A stretch of 64,000 nt of DNA from Planctobacterium marinum (GTDB lineage: Bacteria > Pseudomonadota > Gammaproteobacteria > Enterobacterales > Alteromonadaceae): contig NZ_JAJEWQ010000003.1 in NCBI RefSeq assembly GCF_020687805.1, forward strand, positions 144,262-208,261, written 5' to 3'. This document shows, in pieces, positions 33,787-42,196 of the stretch (within the stretch, counting starts at the first letter, position 1; every line of letters begins with the position of its first letter). A program made the position numbers and the translations under genes. Under the pieces are notes generated by a model, which was not told the DNA's origin, did not search any database, and saw only the letters and a program-made list of their open reading frames with translations.

Positions 33787-34905
33787 TCAGTCCATATCAA
33801 TTGTTACGTCGCTCAATGAGCCCAGGGTGTTACCCGCATCACTGTCCAGTTTGATCATCAGGCGCAAATCATTGGGCGAATCAGCATGATGCAGCGCCTG
33901 ATCCATGGTGATCTTTTCTGCTTTTAGCAGATCATAGAGTGCCATATCAAAACTCTGCATCCCCATCTCTTTGCCTTTTCTCATGGCTTCTTTCAGGCCG
34001 GAGATTTCGCTACGCTGGATCATATCGGTCACTAAAGGCGAGTTAAGCAATATCTCAATGGCGGCAACGCGCCCTTTACCATCCACGGTGGGTACCAGCT
34101 GCTGGGCCACAATCGCCCGCATATTCAGACTTAAATCGTAACGCAATTTGGCGTGTTGCTCTGGCGGCGCTAAATGCATGATCCGCTCAATCGCCTGGTT
34201 GGCGTTATTGGCGTGCAATGTGGCCACACATAAATGACCGGTGTCGGCAAAGGACATGGCATATTCCATGATTTCCATAGAACGGATCTCACCAATCAGA
34301 ATAACATCCGGCGCCTGACGCAATGAGCTTTTCAAAGCATCATCAAAAGACAGAGTATCGATACCCACTTCCCGTTGCGTAATGACGCAATTCTGGTGTT
34401 CGTGCACAAACTCGATGGGATCTTCAATGGTCAGGATGTGGCCATAGGAGTTCTTATTGCGATGGCCAATCAGGGCGGCCAGTGAGGTGGATTTACCGGT
34501 ACCGGTTCCCCCGACAAACAAGATCAGACCGCGCTTGGCCATAATGATGTCTTTTAATACCGGCGGTAGCCCAAGGTCTTCCGCATTGGGGATTTGGGTG
34601 ACGATACGACGCACTACCATACCCGCCTGATCCCGTTGCCAAAATGCACTGCAACGAAAACGCCCGATGCCTTCGCGCACGATGGCGAAGTTACACTCCC
34701 GCGATTGAGCAAATTCTGCCCGTTGTTTTTCGTTCATGGCCTGATGTACCAGGCTCAGGGCACCGGCTTCATCCTGTGCCCCCTTTTGAAGCGGGGTCAT
34801 TTTGCCATTGATCTTTGAGCTTACCGGAAAACCGGCGGTCACAAACAGGTCGGAACCGCCTTTGTCCACCATAAACTTCAAAAATGCGTCTAACTCAATT
34901 GCCAT
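33787..34905 (-). CDS. pilU: Type IV pilus retraction ATPase-like protein PilU
   Basis: A 372-residue secretion-type ATPase that assists PilT in pilus retraction. Motifs: Walker A FVGGTGTGKSTSLAALIGHRN, the Asp box TIEDPIEFVHEHQNCVITQREVG, Walker B DVILIGEIRS and the His box LCVATLHANNANQAIERI. The SDLFVTAGFPVSSKINGKMTPL N-terminus and the long C-terminal tail distinguish PilU from PilT. It follows pilT on the same strand by 77 bases, as in Pseudomonas. A MITE begins three bases beyond its stop. Confidence 0.95.
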   Translation of the reverse strand: MAIELDAFLKFMVDKGGSDLFVTAGFPVSSKINGKMTPLQKGAQDEAGALSLVHQAMNEKQRAEFAQSRECNFAIVREGIGRFRCSAFWQRDQAGMVVRRIVTQIPNAEDLGLPPVLKDIIMAKRGLILFVGGTGTGKSTSLAALIGHRNKNSYGHILTIEDPIEFVHEHQNCVITQREVGIDTLSFDDALKSSLRQAPDVILIGEIRSMEIMEYAMSFADTGHLCVATLHANNANQAIERIMHLAPPEQHAKLRYDLSLNMRAIVAQQLVPTVDGKGRVAAIEILLNSPLVTDMIQRSEISGLKEAMRKGKEMGMQSFDMALYDLLKAEKITMDQALHHADSPNDLRLMIKLDSDAGNTLGSLSDVTIDMD

Positions 34906-34982
34906 TGTTCTGTTCTCTCATTATTTTCCGGACGGCTTTCGCCGTTCCGGATTAGTCCATTTTATTAAAGCCAGCCCTGCAC

Positions 34983-36026
34983 TTATCCGCCGAAACCACT
35001 TTGTTTATTGGTGCTCTTCGATGCGGCATCCTGAGGAGAAATCAGCCCCTGAGCCACCAATTTTTGCAAACACTGATCCATAGTCTGCATACCGTGTTGC
35101 ATACCGGTCTGAATTACCGAGTACATCTGCGCCACTTTGTCTTCGCGGATCAGGTTTTTGATAGCCGGGATACCCACCATAATTTCATGGGCCGCAACAC
35201 GACCACCGCCCACCTTTTTCAGCAGAGTCTGTGAAATAACCGCACGGATAGATTCCGACAACATGGAACGTATCATGGCTTTTTCTTCCGCCGGGAACAC
35301 GTCGATAATACGGTCGATGGTTTTTGGCGCAGAGTTGGTGTGCAGTGTACCAAACACCAGGTGACCGGTTTCTGCCGCACTGATGGCCAATCGGATGGTT
35401 TCCAGATCCCGCAATTCACCCACCAGGATGATATCCGGATCTTCCCGCAATGCAGAGCGCAATGCATTGTTAAAGCTATGGGTATCGCGGTGCACTTCCC
35501 GCTGGCTGATCAGGCACAGTTTGTTTTGATGCACAAATTCGATGGGGTCTTCAATGGTCAGTATGTGTTCCCGCTTAGAACTATTGATGTAATCAATCAT
35601 AGCCGCCAGCGTGGTACTTTTACCCGAACCCGTGGCCCCGGTAACCAATACAATGCCAGTGGGATGCTGAATAATTTCCCGGAAGATATCCGGAGCACCC
35701 AACTGATCCAACGTTAACACTTCGCTGGGAATGGTCCGCAACACCGCTGCCGCACCGCGGTTTTGCACAAATGCATTTACACGAAAACGGGCCAGATCTT
35801 TGACCTCAAAAGAAAAATCCGTTTCCAGATTTTCTTCGTACTCTTTGCGTTGTTTGTCGTTCATGATTTCATAGACCAGCGCTTTAACCTGCTTGTCATT
35901 GAGAGGATCGATATTGAGTTTTCGCATTTCCCCATCAACCCGAATAATGGGTGGCAACCCTGCAGAAAGGTGTAAATCGGATGCTTTATTCTTGACACTG
36001 AAAGCCAAAAGTTCGGTAATATCCAC
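34983..36026 (-). CDS. pilT: Type IV pilus retraction ATPase PilT
   Basis: A 347-residue hexameric ATPase that disassembles type IV pili and drives twitching motility and DNA uptake. Motifs: ASDLHLSAGLPPIIRVDGEMRKL, Walker A VTGATGSGKSTTLAAMIDYIN, Asp box ILTIEDPIEFVHQNKLCLISQREVHRDTHSF, Walker B PDIILVGELRDLETIRLA, His box HLVFGTLHTNSAPKTIDRIIDVFP, and the AIRNLIRE-like retraction motif as AIKNLIRED. The start is GTG with GGAG nine bases before it. It is divergent from yggS over 37 bases, the classical arrangement. Confidence 0.97.
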   Translation of the reverse strand: MDITELLAFSVKNKASDLHLSAGLPPIIRVDGEMRKLNIDPLNDKQVKALVYEIMNDKQRKEYEENLETDFSFEVKDLARFRVNAFVQNRGAAAVLRTIPSEVLTLDQLGAPDIFREIIQHPTGIVLVTGATGSGKSTTLAAMIDYINSSKREHILTIEDPIEFVHQNKLCLISQREVHRDTHSFNNALRSALREDPDIILVGELRDLETIRLAISAAETGHLVFGTLHTNSAPKTIDRIIDVFPAEEKAMIRSMLSESIRAVISQTLLKKVGGGRVAAHEIMVGIPAIKNLIREDKVAQMYSVIQTGMQHGMQTMDQCLQKLVAQGLISPQDAASKSTNKQSGFGG

Positions 36027-36063
36027 GGTGTTAACTCCGTACAGTTTATTTTTTAATGAGTAT

Positions 36064-36765
36064 ATGAATACAAAAATAGCAGATAGCCTGCAAAGCGCAC
36101 TGGAAACTATCCATCAGGCTGCTCAATCGGTCAATAGACAAGCAACAGAAATAAAATTGCTGGCGGTCAGCAAAACCAAACCCGCCGTTATGGTAGAAGA
36201 AGCCTGGCAGGCTGGACAAAGGGCATTTGGCGAGAACTATGTGCAGGAAGGACTGCAAAAAATTGCTGATACCCGCCATTTAGAAGACATCGAATGGCAT
36301 CTCATCGGGCCATTGCAATCCAATAAATGTAAGCCGGTGGCTGAACATTTTGACTGGGTACAAAGTGTGGACAGGGCTAAGATTGCACAACGCCTCAATG
36401 ACAACCGCCCGGAAAATCTACCGCCACTCAATGTCTGTCTGCAGGTGAACATCAGCGCTGAAAGCAGTAAATCCGGTCTGTCTGAATCAGAGGTTTTGTC
36501 TTTGGCCGACAGCATTGTACAAACCATGCCACGGCTGCAATTGCGGGGTTTGATGGCCATTCCCTCCAATACCGATGATGTTCAAAAATTGTGTGATGAA
36601 TTTCAACAAATGCAGCAACTCTTTAGCCAACTGCAACTAAGCTATGATAAGGTAGACACCCTTTCGATGGGTATGAGCGGCGATGTGGCGCTGGCCATTG
36701 CTAAAGGCAGCACCATGGTGCGTATCGGCACCGCAATATTTGGCGCCCGCTCCCCAAAACTATAA
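36064..36765 (+). CDS. yggS: YggS family PLP-homeostasis protein
   Basis: A 233-residue PLP-binding protein of the YggS/PROSC family, which keeps free pyridoxal phosphate and amino-acid pools balanced. Motifs: IKLLAVSKTKPAVMVEEAWQAGQRAFGENYVQEGLQK (the PLP Lys is in VSKTKP), IEWHLIGPLQSNKC, LQVNISAESSKSGL, RGLMAIPS and LSMGMSGDVALAIAKGSTMVRIGTAIFGAR. I start at MNTKIADSL; the frame is open upstream into pilT's promoter region without family sequence. It begins a yggS-proC-yggT-DUF4426 operon. Confidence 0.95.
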   Translation: MNTKIADSLQSALETIHQAAQSVNRQATEIKLLAVSKTKPAVMVEEAWQAGQRAFGENYVQEGLQKIADTRHLEDIEWHLIGPLQSNKCKPVAEHFDWVQSVDRAKIAQRLNDNRPENLPPLNVCLQVNISAESSKSGLSESEVLSLADSIVQTMPRLQLRGLMAIPSNTDDVQKLCDEFQQMQQLFSQLQLSYDKVDTLSMGMSGDVALAIAKGSTMVRIGTAIFGARSPKL

Positions 36766-36785
36766 ACCGTTAACGGAGTTTCGCT

Positions 36786-37607
36786 TTGCAAAAATCTACT
36801 ATTGCCTTTATCGGCGCAGGAAATATGAGTCGTGCCATCATCTCTGGATTGGTATCCGGCAACTACCCCACTGACGCAATTATGGCAAGCAACCCGTCCA
36901 CTCCCAAACTCGACGGCCTGAAAGCTGAATTTGGCATTCTGACCACCCAGGACAATGTCGAAGCCATTAATTTTGCCGATGTGGTGGTGCTATCAGTAAA
37001 GCCTCAATTAATGGCCGAAGTCTGCGCTGCATTCAGTGAAAAGTGCGACCTGACCGGCAAGTTATTCGTTTCTGTCGCGGCAGGCATCAATGCTGCGAGA
37101 TTGCAGGAGATGTTAGGTGGTCAGTACCCGCTGATCCGCACTATGCCCAATACCCCCTGTGCACTGGGTAAAGGCGTTGTAGGCTTGTACGCTTCACCTG
37201 AGGTTAGTGACGAACAAAAAGCGTTTGCACAATCTCTGATGGCCAACACCGGAGAGGTGATTACGGTAGACCAGGAGTCCATGATAGACGGCGTGATTGC
37301 AGCGGCAGGCAGCAGTCCGGCTTACTTCTTTTTATTCTTAGAAGCCATGCAGAAAAAAGCCATTGAGCTGGGCTTCAGCAATGAACAATCACGGGTGATG
37401 GTGCAGCAAGCCATGTTGGGCGCTGCAGAAATGGTTTGTCACAACCCACAACTTGAATTATCCGAACTTAGAGCCCAAGTCACCTCTAAGGGCGGCACTA
37501 CGGCTAAGGCTGTAGAACACTTACAAAATAGCGGCTTAGAAGATATTGTTGCAGGCGCAATGCAGGCAGCTATTGATCGGGCCAGGGAAATGTCGGAATT
37601 GTTTTAG
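36786..37607 (+). CDS. proC: Pyrroline-5-carboxylate reductase
   Basis: The last step of proline synthesis, reducing pyrroline-5-carboxylate with NAD(P)H. The 273-residue protein has the Rossmann motif IAFIGAGNMSRAIISGL, VVVLSVKPQLMAEV, LFVSVAAGI, the PLIRTMPNTPCALGKGVVGLYA block and the C-terminal signature GSSPAYFFLFLEAMQKKAIELGFS...LRAQVTSKGGTTAKAVEHL. The start is TTG, supported by GGAG nine bases before it; there is no ATG upstream of the conserved N-terminus. It is 20 bases behind yggS and eight bases before yggT. Confidence 0.96.
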   Translation: MQKSTIAFIGAGNMSRAIISGLVSGNYPTDAIMASNPSTPKLDGLKAEFGILTTQDNVEAINFADVVVLSVKPQLMAEVCAAFSEKCDLTGKLFVSVAAGINAARLQEMLGGQYPLIRTMPNTPCALGKGVVGLYASPEVSDEQKAFAQSLMANTGEVITVDQESMIDGVIAAAGSSPAYFFLFLEAMQKKAIELGFSNEQSRVMVQQAMLGAAEMVCHNPQLELSELRAQVTSKGGTTAKAVEHLQNSGLEDIVAGAMQAAIDRAREMSELF

Positions 37608-37615
37608 GAAACTCT

Positions 37616-38158
37616 ATGAACGCAACCTATTTTTTAATCAGTACCCTGTTTGATTTGTACCTGATGGTGGTTTTATTGCGCCTCTGGTTACAACTGGTTC
37701 GGGCTGATTTTTACAATCCTTTCAGTCAGTTTGTGGTTAAAGCCACCCACCCCATTGTGGCTCCTTTGCGCCGAATTTTACCCTCTATCGGCTCACTGGA
37801 TACCGCCACTTTAGTATTGGCTCTGGCAATAGGTATGCTCAAGGTAACCGTGCTGGCACTGATGTTTGGCACCGGCCCGGTTACCCCGGTTGCGATAGCA
37901 TTTTCGGGTGCCATTGTAGTATTCAAGGAAATATTCTCACTACTGTTTTGGGTATTGGTGATCCGGGCGTTATTAAGCTGGTTTAGTCAGGGTTACAATC
38001 CGGTTGAACTCGTGCTGCACCAGTTAACAGAGCCATTGTTAGCCCCCATCAGAAAGATCATTCCCCCAATGGGCGGACTGGATTTATCGGTACTGGTGGC
38101 GTTGTTAGGGCTGCAGTTTATCCAGCTATTGCTGCAAGACTTAATTCCGTTCTTTTAA
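37616..38158 (+). CDS. yggT: YggT family membrane protein
   Basis: A 180-residue integral membrane protein made of two YggT repeats. Each has a membrane helix, an LRLWLQLVRADFYNPFSQFVVKATHPIVAPLRRILPSIGSLD- or LLSWFSQGYNPVELVLHQLTEPLLAPIRKIIPPMGGLD-type loop, and a second helix. The family is associated with osmotic tolerance and envelope function in several bacteria; the mechanism is not settled. AGGAAA precedes the ATG. It is embedded in the yggS-proC-yggT-DUF4426 operon. Confidence 0.93.
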   Translation: MNATYFLISTLFDLYLMVVLLRLWLQLVRADFYNPFSQFVVKATHPIVAPLRRILPSIGSLDTATLVLALAIGMLKVTVLALMFGTGPVTPVAIAFSGAIVVFKEIFSLLFWVLVIRALLSWFSQGYNPVELVLHQLTEPLLAPIRKIIPPMGGLDLSVLVALLGLQFIQLLLQDLIPFF

Positions 38159-38175
38159 CGCTTCGGAGAACTATC

Positions 38176-38616
38176 ATGGCTAGATTGATTAAAGTGCGCT
38201 TACTTACGTTGCTGCTGTGCAGCGTCGCGGCATTATTTAATGCCGCTAACGCCGAGCAGTACGAAACTCTGGGCAACTGGGATGTGCACTATATTGTGAT
38301 TAACACCAGCTTTCTGACTCCGGAAGTAGCCCGTGCTTACGGTATTCAACGCAGTCAGTTTCAGGGGCTGGTGAACATATCAGTATTGGATAAAGATAGC
38401 CATGAAGCCCAGTCCGTCTCGGTAATGGGTGATGCCACCAACCTCCTGGGCACCAAAAAATCACTCACCTTTAAAGAAGTTAAAGAAGGTGATGCCATAT
38501 ACTATCTGGCGGTATTGCCTTTCAGGGATCAGGAACAATATCGCTTTAACATCAATATCCAACACGGTAACGAACAACAAACGCTGAAGTTTAAACACAA
38601 ATTTTACAGCGAATAA
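38176..38616 (+). CDS. Periplasmic DUF4426 protein
   Basis: A 146-residue exported protein: signal peptide to about residue 26 (LLTLLLCSVAALFNAANA), then EQYETLGNWDVHYIVINTSFLTPEVARAYGIQRSQFQGLVNISVLDK, the DUF4426 hallmark. The fold is probably a beta sandwich; the function is unknown. GGAG lies before the ATG, 17 bases behind yggT. This gene closes the operon, and a weak GGCCTC/GAGGCC hairpin follows at 38639-38661. Confidence 0.88.
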   Translation: MARLIKVRLLTLLLCSVAALFNAANAEQYETLGNWDVHYIVINTSFLTPEVARAYGIQRSQFQGLVNISVLDKDSHEAQSVSVMGDATNLLGTKKSLTFKEVKEGDAIYYLAVLPFRDQEQYRFNINIQHGNEQQTLKFKHKFYSE

Positions 38617-38863
38617 TCAGCAACTACCCACTGAATTCGGCCTCCGGTTCTGATTGAGGCCCTTTCCCCTTGCTCAAGTTAATGAAATACGATAAAACGT
38701 AAACTAAATGTAAACATATTTCAGTTTCAGCGCAAAAATCGCTAAATATTGGCTATAATTCCATGACAAAGCGCCAAAACTGTAATTTGTTTTCGTTTTA
38801 CTCAAGGTCTGACAGTGTGCAGACGTTAACTGTGAATTGAATAAGTATAAGACGGCCCAATCT

Positions 38864-39739
38864 ATGAGATTAAATTCTGCGTTTTTGATCATCATCTCGA
38901 TGTGCATCTCCATAACGACCTCTGCGGCAGAAATTGCCGTTAAACACCCTAACGTTGACCCCAACTCACCGCGCGATTACTGGCCCGTAGAATTACTCAA
39001 AATGGCGTTGCGCTATGATACCGCCAATACCTATAACACCTCTCCGGCTGCTGAGCAGGAAGTCAACCAGGCGCGATTAAAAAGTATGATGAACGATGGT
39101 TCATTACACGTTTTCTGGATTGGTACCTCCACCGAAGTTGAGCAAGAATTCAGACCGGTAAGAGTTCCCTTGTTTAAAGGCCTGCTGGGTCACCGTATTT
39201 TTATTATCCGGCAAGGCGACCAGGCAAAATTTAGCCGGGTCAATACCATGTCAGACTTGTTACAACTGCAGGCCGGCCAGGGGCGATTCTGGTCAGATAC
39301 TCCGATACTGGAGTCAGCAGGTATTGAGGTGGTAAAGCCAGTCAAATACATCAACCTGTTTCATATGTTAGATGGCGGCCGATTTGATTATTTTCCAAGA
39401 GCTGTTCACGAGCCCTGGTCAGAAGTGAACCGCGATCCTAAGTTATCGCTGACCATTGAAACCGATTTAATGCTCATTTATCCCATGCCCCTGTATTTCT
39501 TTACGGCAATAGACAATATTGAGTTGGCTTCGGCAATTGAATCCGGATTGCGCAAGAGTGTCGCCGACGGTACCTTCGACAAGATGTTTTTTGAAAACCC
39601 GGATATTCGCTCTGCACTGGAAAAAACAAATGTTGCCCGTCGCAAGGTATTTCGCATAGATAACCCCAGTTTGTCGCCGCAAACACCACTGGACGAAAAA
39701 GAATTGTGGTTTGATATTGAGAGCGTATCGAATCTTTAG
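38864..39739 (+). CDS. Periplasmic substrate-binding-like protein
   Basis: A 291-residue exported protein (signal LNSAFLIIISMCISITTSAAE) with the two-lobe organisation of extracellular solute-binding family 3 proteins. Seen: DGSLHVFWIGTSTEVEQEFRPVRVPLFKGLLGHRIFIIRQGD, then MSDLLQLQAGQGRFWSDTPILESAG, YINLFHMLDGGRFDYFPRAVHE and a C-terminal SGLRKSVADGTFDKMFFEN helix. There is no transporter gene nearby, so it may work with a sensor instead. The start is uncertain: an upstream TTG at 38837 is possible, but the ATG places the signal sequence properly. Neither has a clear ribosome site. Confidence 0.65.
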   Translation: MRLNSAFLIIISMCISITTSAAEIAVKHPNVDPNSPRDYWPVELLKMALRYDTANTYNTSPAAEQEVNQARLKSMMNDGSLHVFWIGTSTEVEQEFRPVRVPLFKGLLGHRIFIIRQGDQAKFSRVNTMSDLLQLQAGQGRFWSDTPILESAGIEVVKPVKYINLFHMLDGGRFDYFPRAVHEPWSEVNRDPKLSLTIETDLMLIYPMPLYFFTAIDNIELASAIESGLRKSVADGTFDKMFFENPDIRSALEKTNVARRKVFRIDNPSLSPQTPLDEKELWFDIESVSNL

Positions 39740-39750
39740 TTCCTTCGAAT

Positions 39751-39788
39751 CATTGAGCAGGTGTAATCGTTTTTACACCTGCGCAATG
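39751..39788 (+). terminator. Long hairpin after the binding-protein gene
   Basis: Sixteen-base arms (CATTGAGCAGGTGTAA against its inverse, one mismatch) with a TCGTTT loop, beginning 12 bases past the stop. The following sequence is AT-rich but has no long T-tract directly attached. Confidence 0.65.
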
Positions 39789-39835
39789 CAAAACTGTTAA
39801 AATTTTTCATTCTCAGTCTCATTTTACTAATCACC

Positions 39836-39897
39836 TGATACCAGCCAGATATAGAGCAGTATTCTGAGCGAGCAATTCTTTATTCTGATTGGTATCA
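39836..39897. repeat. Short element bounded by TGATACCA inverted repeats
   Basis: TGATACCA (39836-39843) and TGGTATCA (39890-39897) bound about 60 AT-rich bases that contain TATTCTGA/TATTCTGA direct words. It resembles a tiny palindromic repeat of alteromonads; the family is not proven. Confidence 0.3.
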
Positions 39898-40011
39898 CCA
39901 GCCAATTCGGCTAGCATTAATATTTTTCGATAATCCTTGCCTTCTGTGCACGGTTACGTAGACTAGACAGTCTTATATAAGATACATGTTTTAATCAATT
40001 TAGTGGCTGGA

Positions 40012-41634
40012 ATGATGAATCTTCGCAAAAGTAATCTCACAAAACTGGGTAAACAAGACTTTGACGTGCTAATCATTGGCGGTGGCATCAATGGCGCAGT
40101 ATCTGCATCGTCTCTGGCTGCCAAAGGGGCCAAAGTGGCTCTGATCGACAAAGGCGATTTTGCCGGATTCACCAGCTCTAACTCTTCAAACCTGGCCTGG
40201 GGAGGCATCAAATATCTCGAATCCCATGAATATGGACTGGTCTACAAATTGTGTAAGAGTCGCAATCACCTTATGCGCCAGTATCCCTCAACAGTGCAGG
40301 AAATTCGGTTTTTAACCAGTATTCAAAAAGGCTTCCGCTTCCCGCCCTTTATGGTATTCCTGGGCACCATTTTGTACTGGATGATTGGCAAGTTTTTCAC
40401 AATCGCCCCTAAATTTCTCAGCGCCGGAAACATCAAAAAATTAGAACAGGTGGTCAACACCCAAAACGTAGCCGGTGGATTTGAGTATTCTGACTGCTAT
40501 TTACACGATAACGACGCCCGCTTTGTATTTAATTTTATTCGCCAAGGCATGAGTTACGGATGTATCGCCGCCAATTACGTGGAAGCCAGCAATGCCGTCT
40601 ACGAAGATGGCCTGTGGCAAACCCAGGCAAGAGATACGATCAGCGGCGAAACCTTTACTATTCGCTCAAAAGTGTTCATCAACGCCGCCGGCCCGTTTGT
40701 CGATACCATCAACCAAACCATCCGGCAACAAACTGAGCATCACCATGTATTTTCAAAGGGCATCCATTTAATTGTGAAGCAAATAACCGATAGCGGTAAA
40801 GTGCTGACCTTCTTTGCTGATGATGGCCGTTTGTTTTTTGTCATTCCGATGGGGCGACGCACCTGTATTGGCACCACCGATACCCAGGTTGACTCGCCCT
40901 ATTCCAGCGTTACCGAAGCTGACAGACAATTTGTTTTAGACAATGTAAACCGCTTGCTGGACCTGGATGAACCCCTGACTCAGGCTGATATCATCGCTGA
41001 ACGTTGCGGGGTCAGACCGCTGGCCATCAAAGGCAAAAATGGCAAGGCGGACTGGGTGCAACTCAGCAGAAAACACGCAGTGGACATCAATCCTGCATAC
41101 AAGCACCTGTCCATTTTTGGCGGTAAACTAACGGATTGTATTAATGTCGGCGATGAAATCGCGCACGAAGTTGAGAAGCTCGGGATCCATCTCCCCTACC
41201 GAGAACAGAAATGGTACGGTGAACCCGGGGATGCAGTAAAGCAAGAGTTTCTCCATCGCGCCCGGTTAATGGATTTGGATGCTATGACACCGGAAGGTGC
41301 CTCAGAACCGCTGACACAACGATTCTGGCGGCGCTATGGACGTAACGCCATTAGTATGTTGGAGAGTATTCGTGAAGACGCCAGCAAAGCCGAACGACTG
41401 ATCGCCAATGCTGAGTACCTGAGAGTGGAAATAGAGCATGCAGCCCGTAGGGAAATGGTGACTAAACTGGAAGATTTTCTGCGCCGCCGCTCCAAAATTT
41501 CGCTGGTAGTGCGTCACGAAGAGATCCTGGCGGCTCCGGGACTGCGGGAAGCCTGTGATATCTTATTTGGTGACGAAGCAGAAGCCAAACTGCAGGAGTA
41601 CATTCAGGATATGGCCAGCAATTCCAACCGGTAA
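40012..41634 (+). CDS. GlpD-like FAD-dependent glycerol-3-phosphate dehydrogenase
   Basis: A 540-residue FAD enzyme of the glycerol-3-phosphate dehydrogenase/oxidase family, which passes electrons to the quinone pool at the inner membrane. Motifs: the FAD-binding DVLIIGGGINGAVSASSLAAKGAKVALIDKGDFAGFTSSNSSNLAWGGIKYLE; VFINAAGPFVD; FFVIPMGRRTCIGTTDTQVD; CGVRPLAIKGKNG with SRKHAVDI; and FGGKLTDCINVGDEIA. The C-terminal GlpD helical domain follows. A hydrophobic insert (FMVFLGTILYWMIGKFFTIAPKFL) may help membrane contact. No glpF, glpK or glpR is adjacent, so the physiological substrate is inferred from the family only. The start is uncertain among GTG 40003, ATG 40012 and ATG 40015. Confidence 0.85.
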   Translation: MMNLRKSNLTKLGKQDFDVLIIGGGINGAVSASSLAAKGAKVALIDKGDFAGFTSSNSSNLAWGGIKYLESHEYGLVYKLCKSRNHLMRQYPSTVQEIRFLTSIQKGFRFPPFMVFLGTILYWMIGKFFTIAPKFLSAGNIKKLEQVVNTQNVAGGFEYSDCYLHDNDARFVFNFIRQGMSYGCIAANYVEASNAVYEDGLWQTQARDTISGETFTIRSKVFINAAGPFVDTINQTIRQQTEHHHVFSKGIHLIVKQITDSGKVLTFFADDGRLFFVIPMGRRTCIGTTDTQVDSPYSSVTEADRQFVLDNVNRLLDLDEPLTQADIIAERCGVRPLAIKGKNGKADWVQLSRKHAVDINPAYKHLSIFGGKLTDCINVGDEIAHEVEKLGIHLPYREQKWYGEPGDAVKQEFLHRARLMDLDAMTPEGASEPLTQRFWRRYGRNAISMLESIREDASKAERLIANAEYLRVEIEHAARREMVTKLEDFLRRRSKISLVVRHEEILAAPGLREACDILFGDEAEAKLQEYIQDMASNSNR

Positions 41635-41856
41635 AAATCCTTGTGCCCTCAGGGTTAATGTCACAATTACAATTCGCCATACGCGGTTGCAGAAACTCTG
41701 ATTGTCTATCTGTCCCGTATAACACAGTAATAGTGATATTTTGCCAAAAATACAGTAGGTCCAGATAATTTACCCAAAAGCCACTTTTAGCACCTGATTT
41801 ATATAACATTTTTATTAAATTTGGAGGTGAGCTATAGGCATTTATAGAATTATAGT

Positions 41857-41876
41857 TATAATCGTTTTCGATTATA
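41857..41876 (+). promoter_or_regulatory. Perfect palindrome before the DUF6471 gene
   Basis: TATAATCG, TTTT, CGATTATA ends 19 bases before the start codon, behind several TATAG words. It may be an operator or a leader hairpin; its position would let a bound protein block initiation. Confidence 0.45.
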
Positions 41877-41895
41877 GGCTTCGGGCAGGACAGCA

Positions 41896-42183
41896 ATGGG
41901 CAAAGATTCGAAAGAAAAGAGCAGGATTGAAAAAAACCTGGATAAAATCGCTGCTACAGAAATCAAACGCCATATTAAAGCTGAAATGGCGCTGGCGGGT
42001 TTAACTTATAAAGATCTCGCTGAGCGAATGTGCCAATTAGGCCGCCCTATCTCAGAGCAAAGCTTGCGCAACAAGGTAAGTAAAGGCTCACACCGAACCA
42101 CATGGTATTGGGATCTGATGCGCGTGATCCGCAGCAACCCGGAAACTCCAATCCTGCCACCTCAGCAGTCAGAAGAAGATTAA
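41896..42183 (+). CDS. DUF6471 domain protein, HTH-like
   Basis: A 95-residue basic protein with a charged coiled N-terminus (KDSKEKSRIEKNLDKIAATEIKRHIKAEMALAGLTYKDLAERMCQLGRPISEQSLRNKVSKGSHRTTWYWDLMRVI). The sequence from TEIKRHIKAEM to the end matches the DUF6471 pattern, a helix-turn-helix of the lambda-repressor/XRE type. A DNA-binding role is likely but not shown. It stands alone with a strong palindrome close to its start, so it may regulate itself, and is convergent with the zinc peptidase gene. Confidence 0.7.
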   Translation: MGKDSKEKSRIEKNLDKIAATEIKRHIKAEMALAGLTYKDLAERMCQLGRPISEQSLRNKVSKGSHRTTWYWDLMRVIRSNPETPILPPQQSEED

Positions 42184-42196
42184 TCCCATGCCTGGC

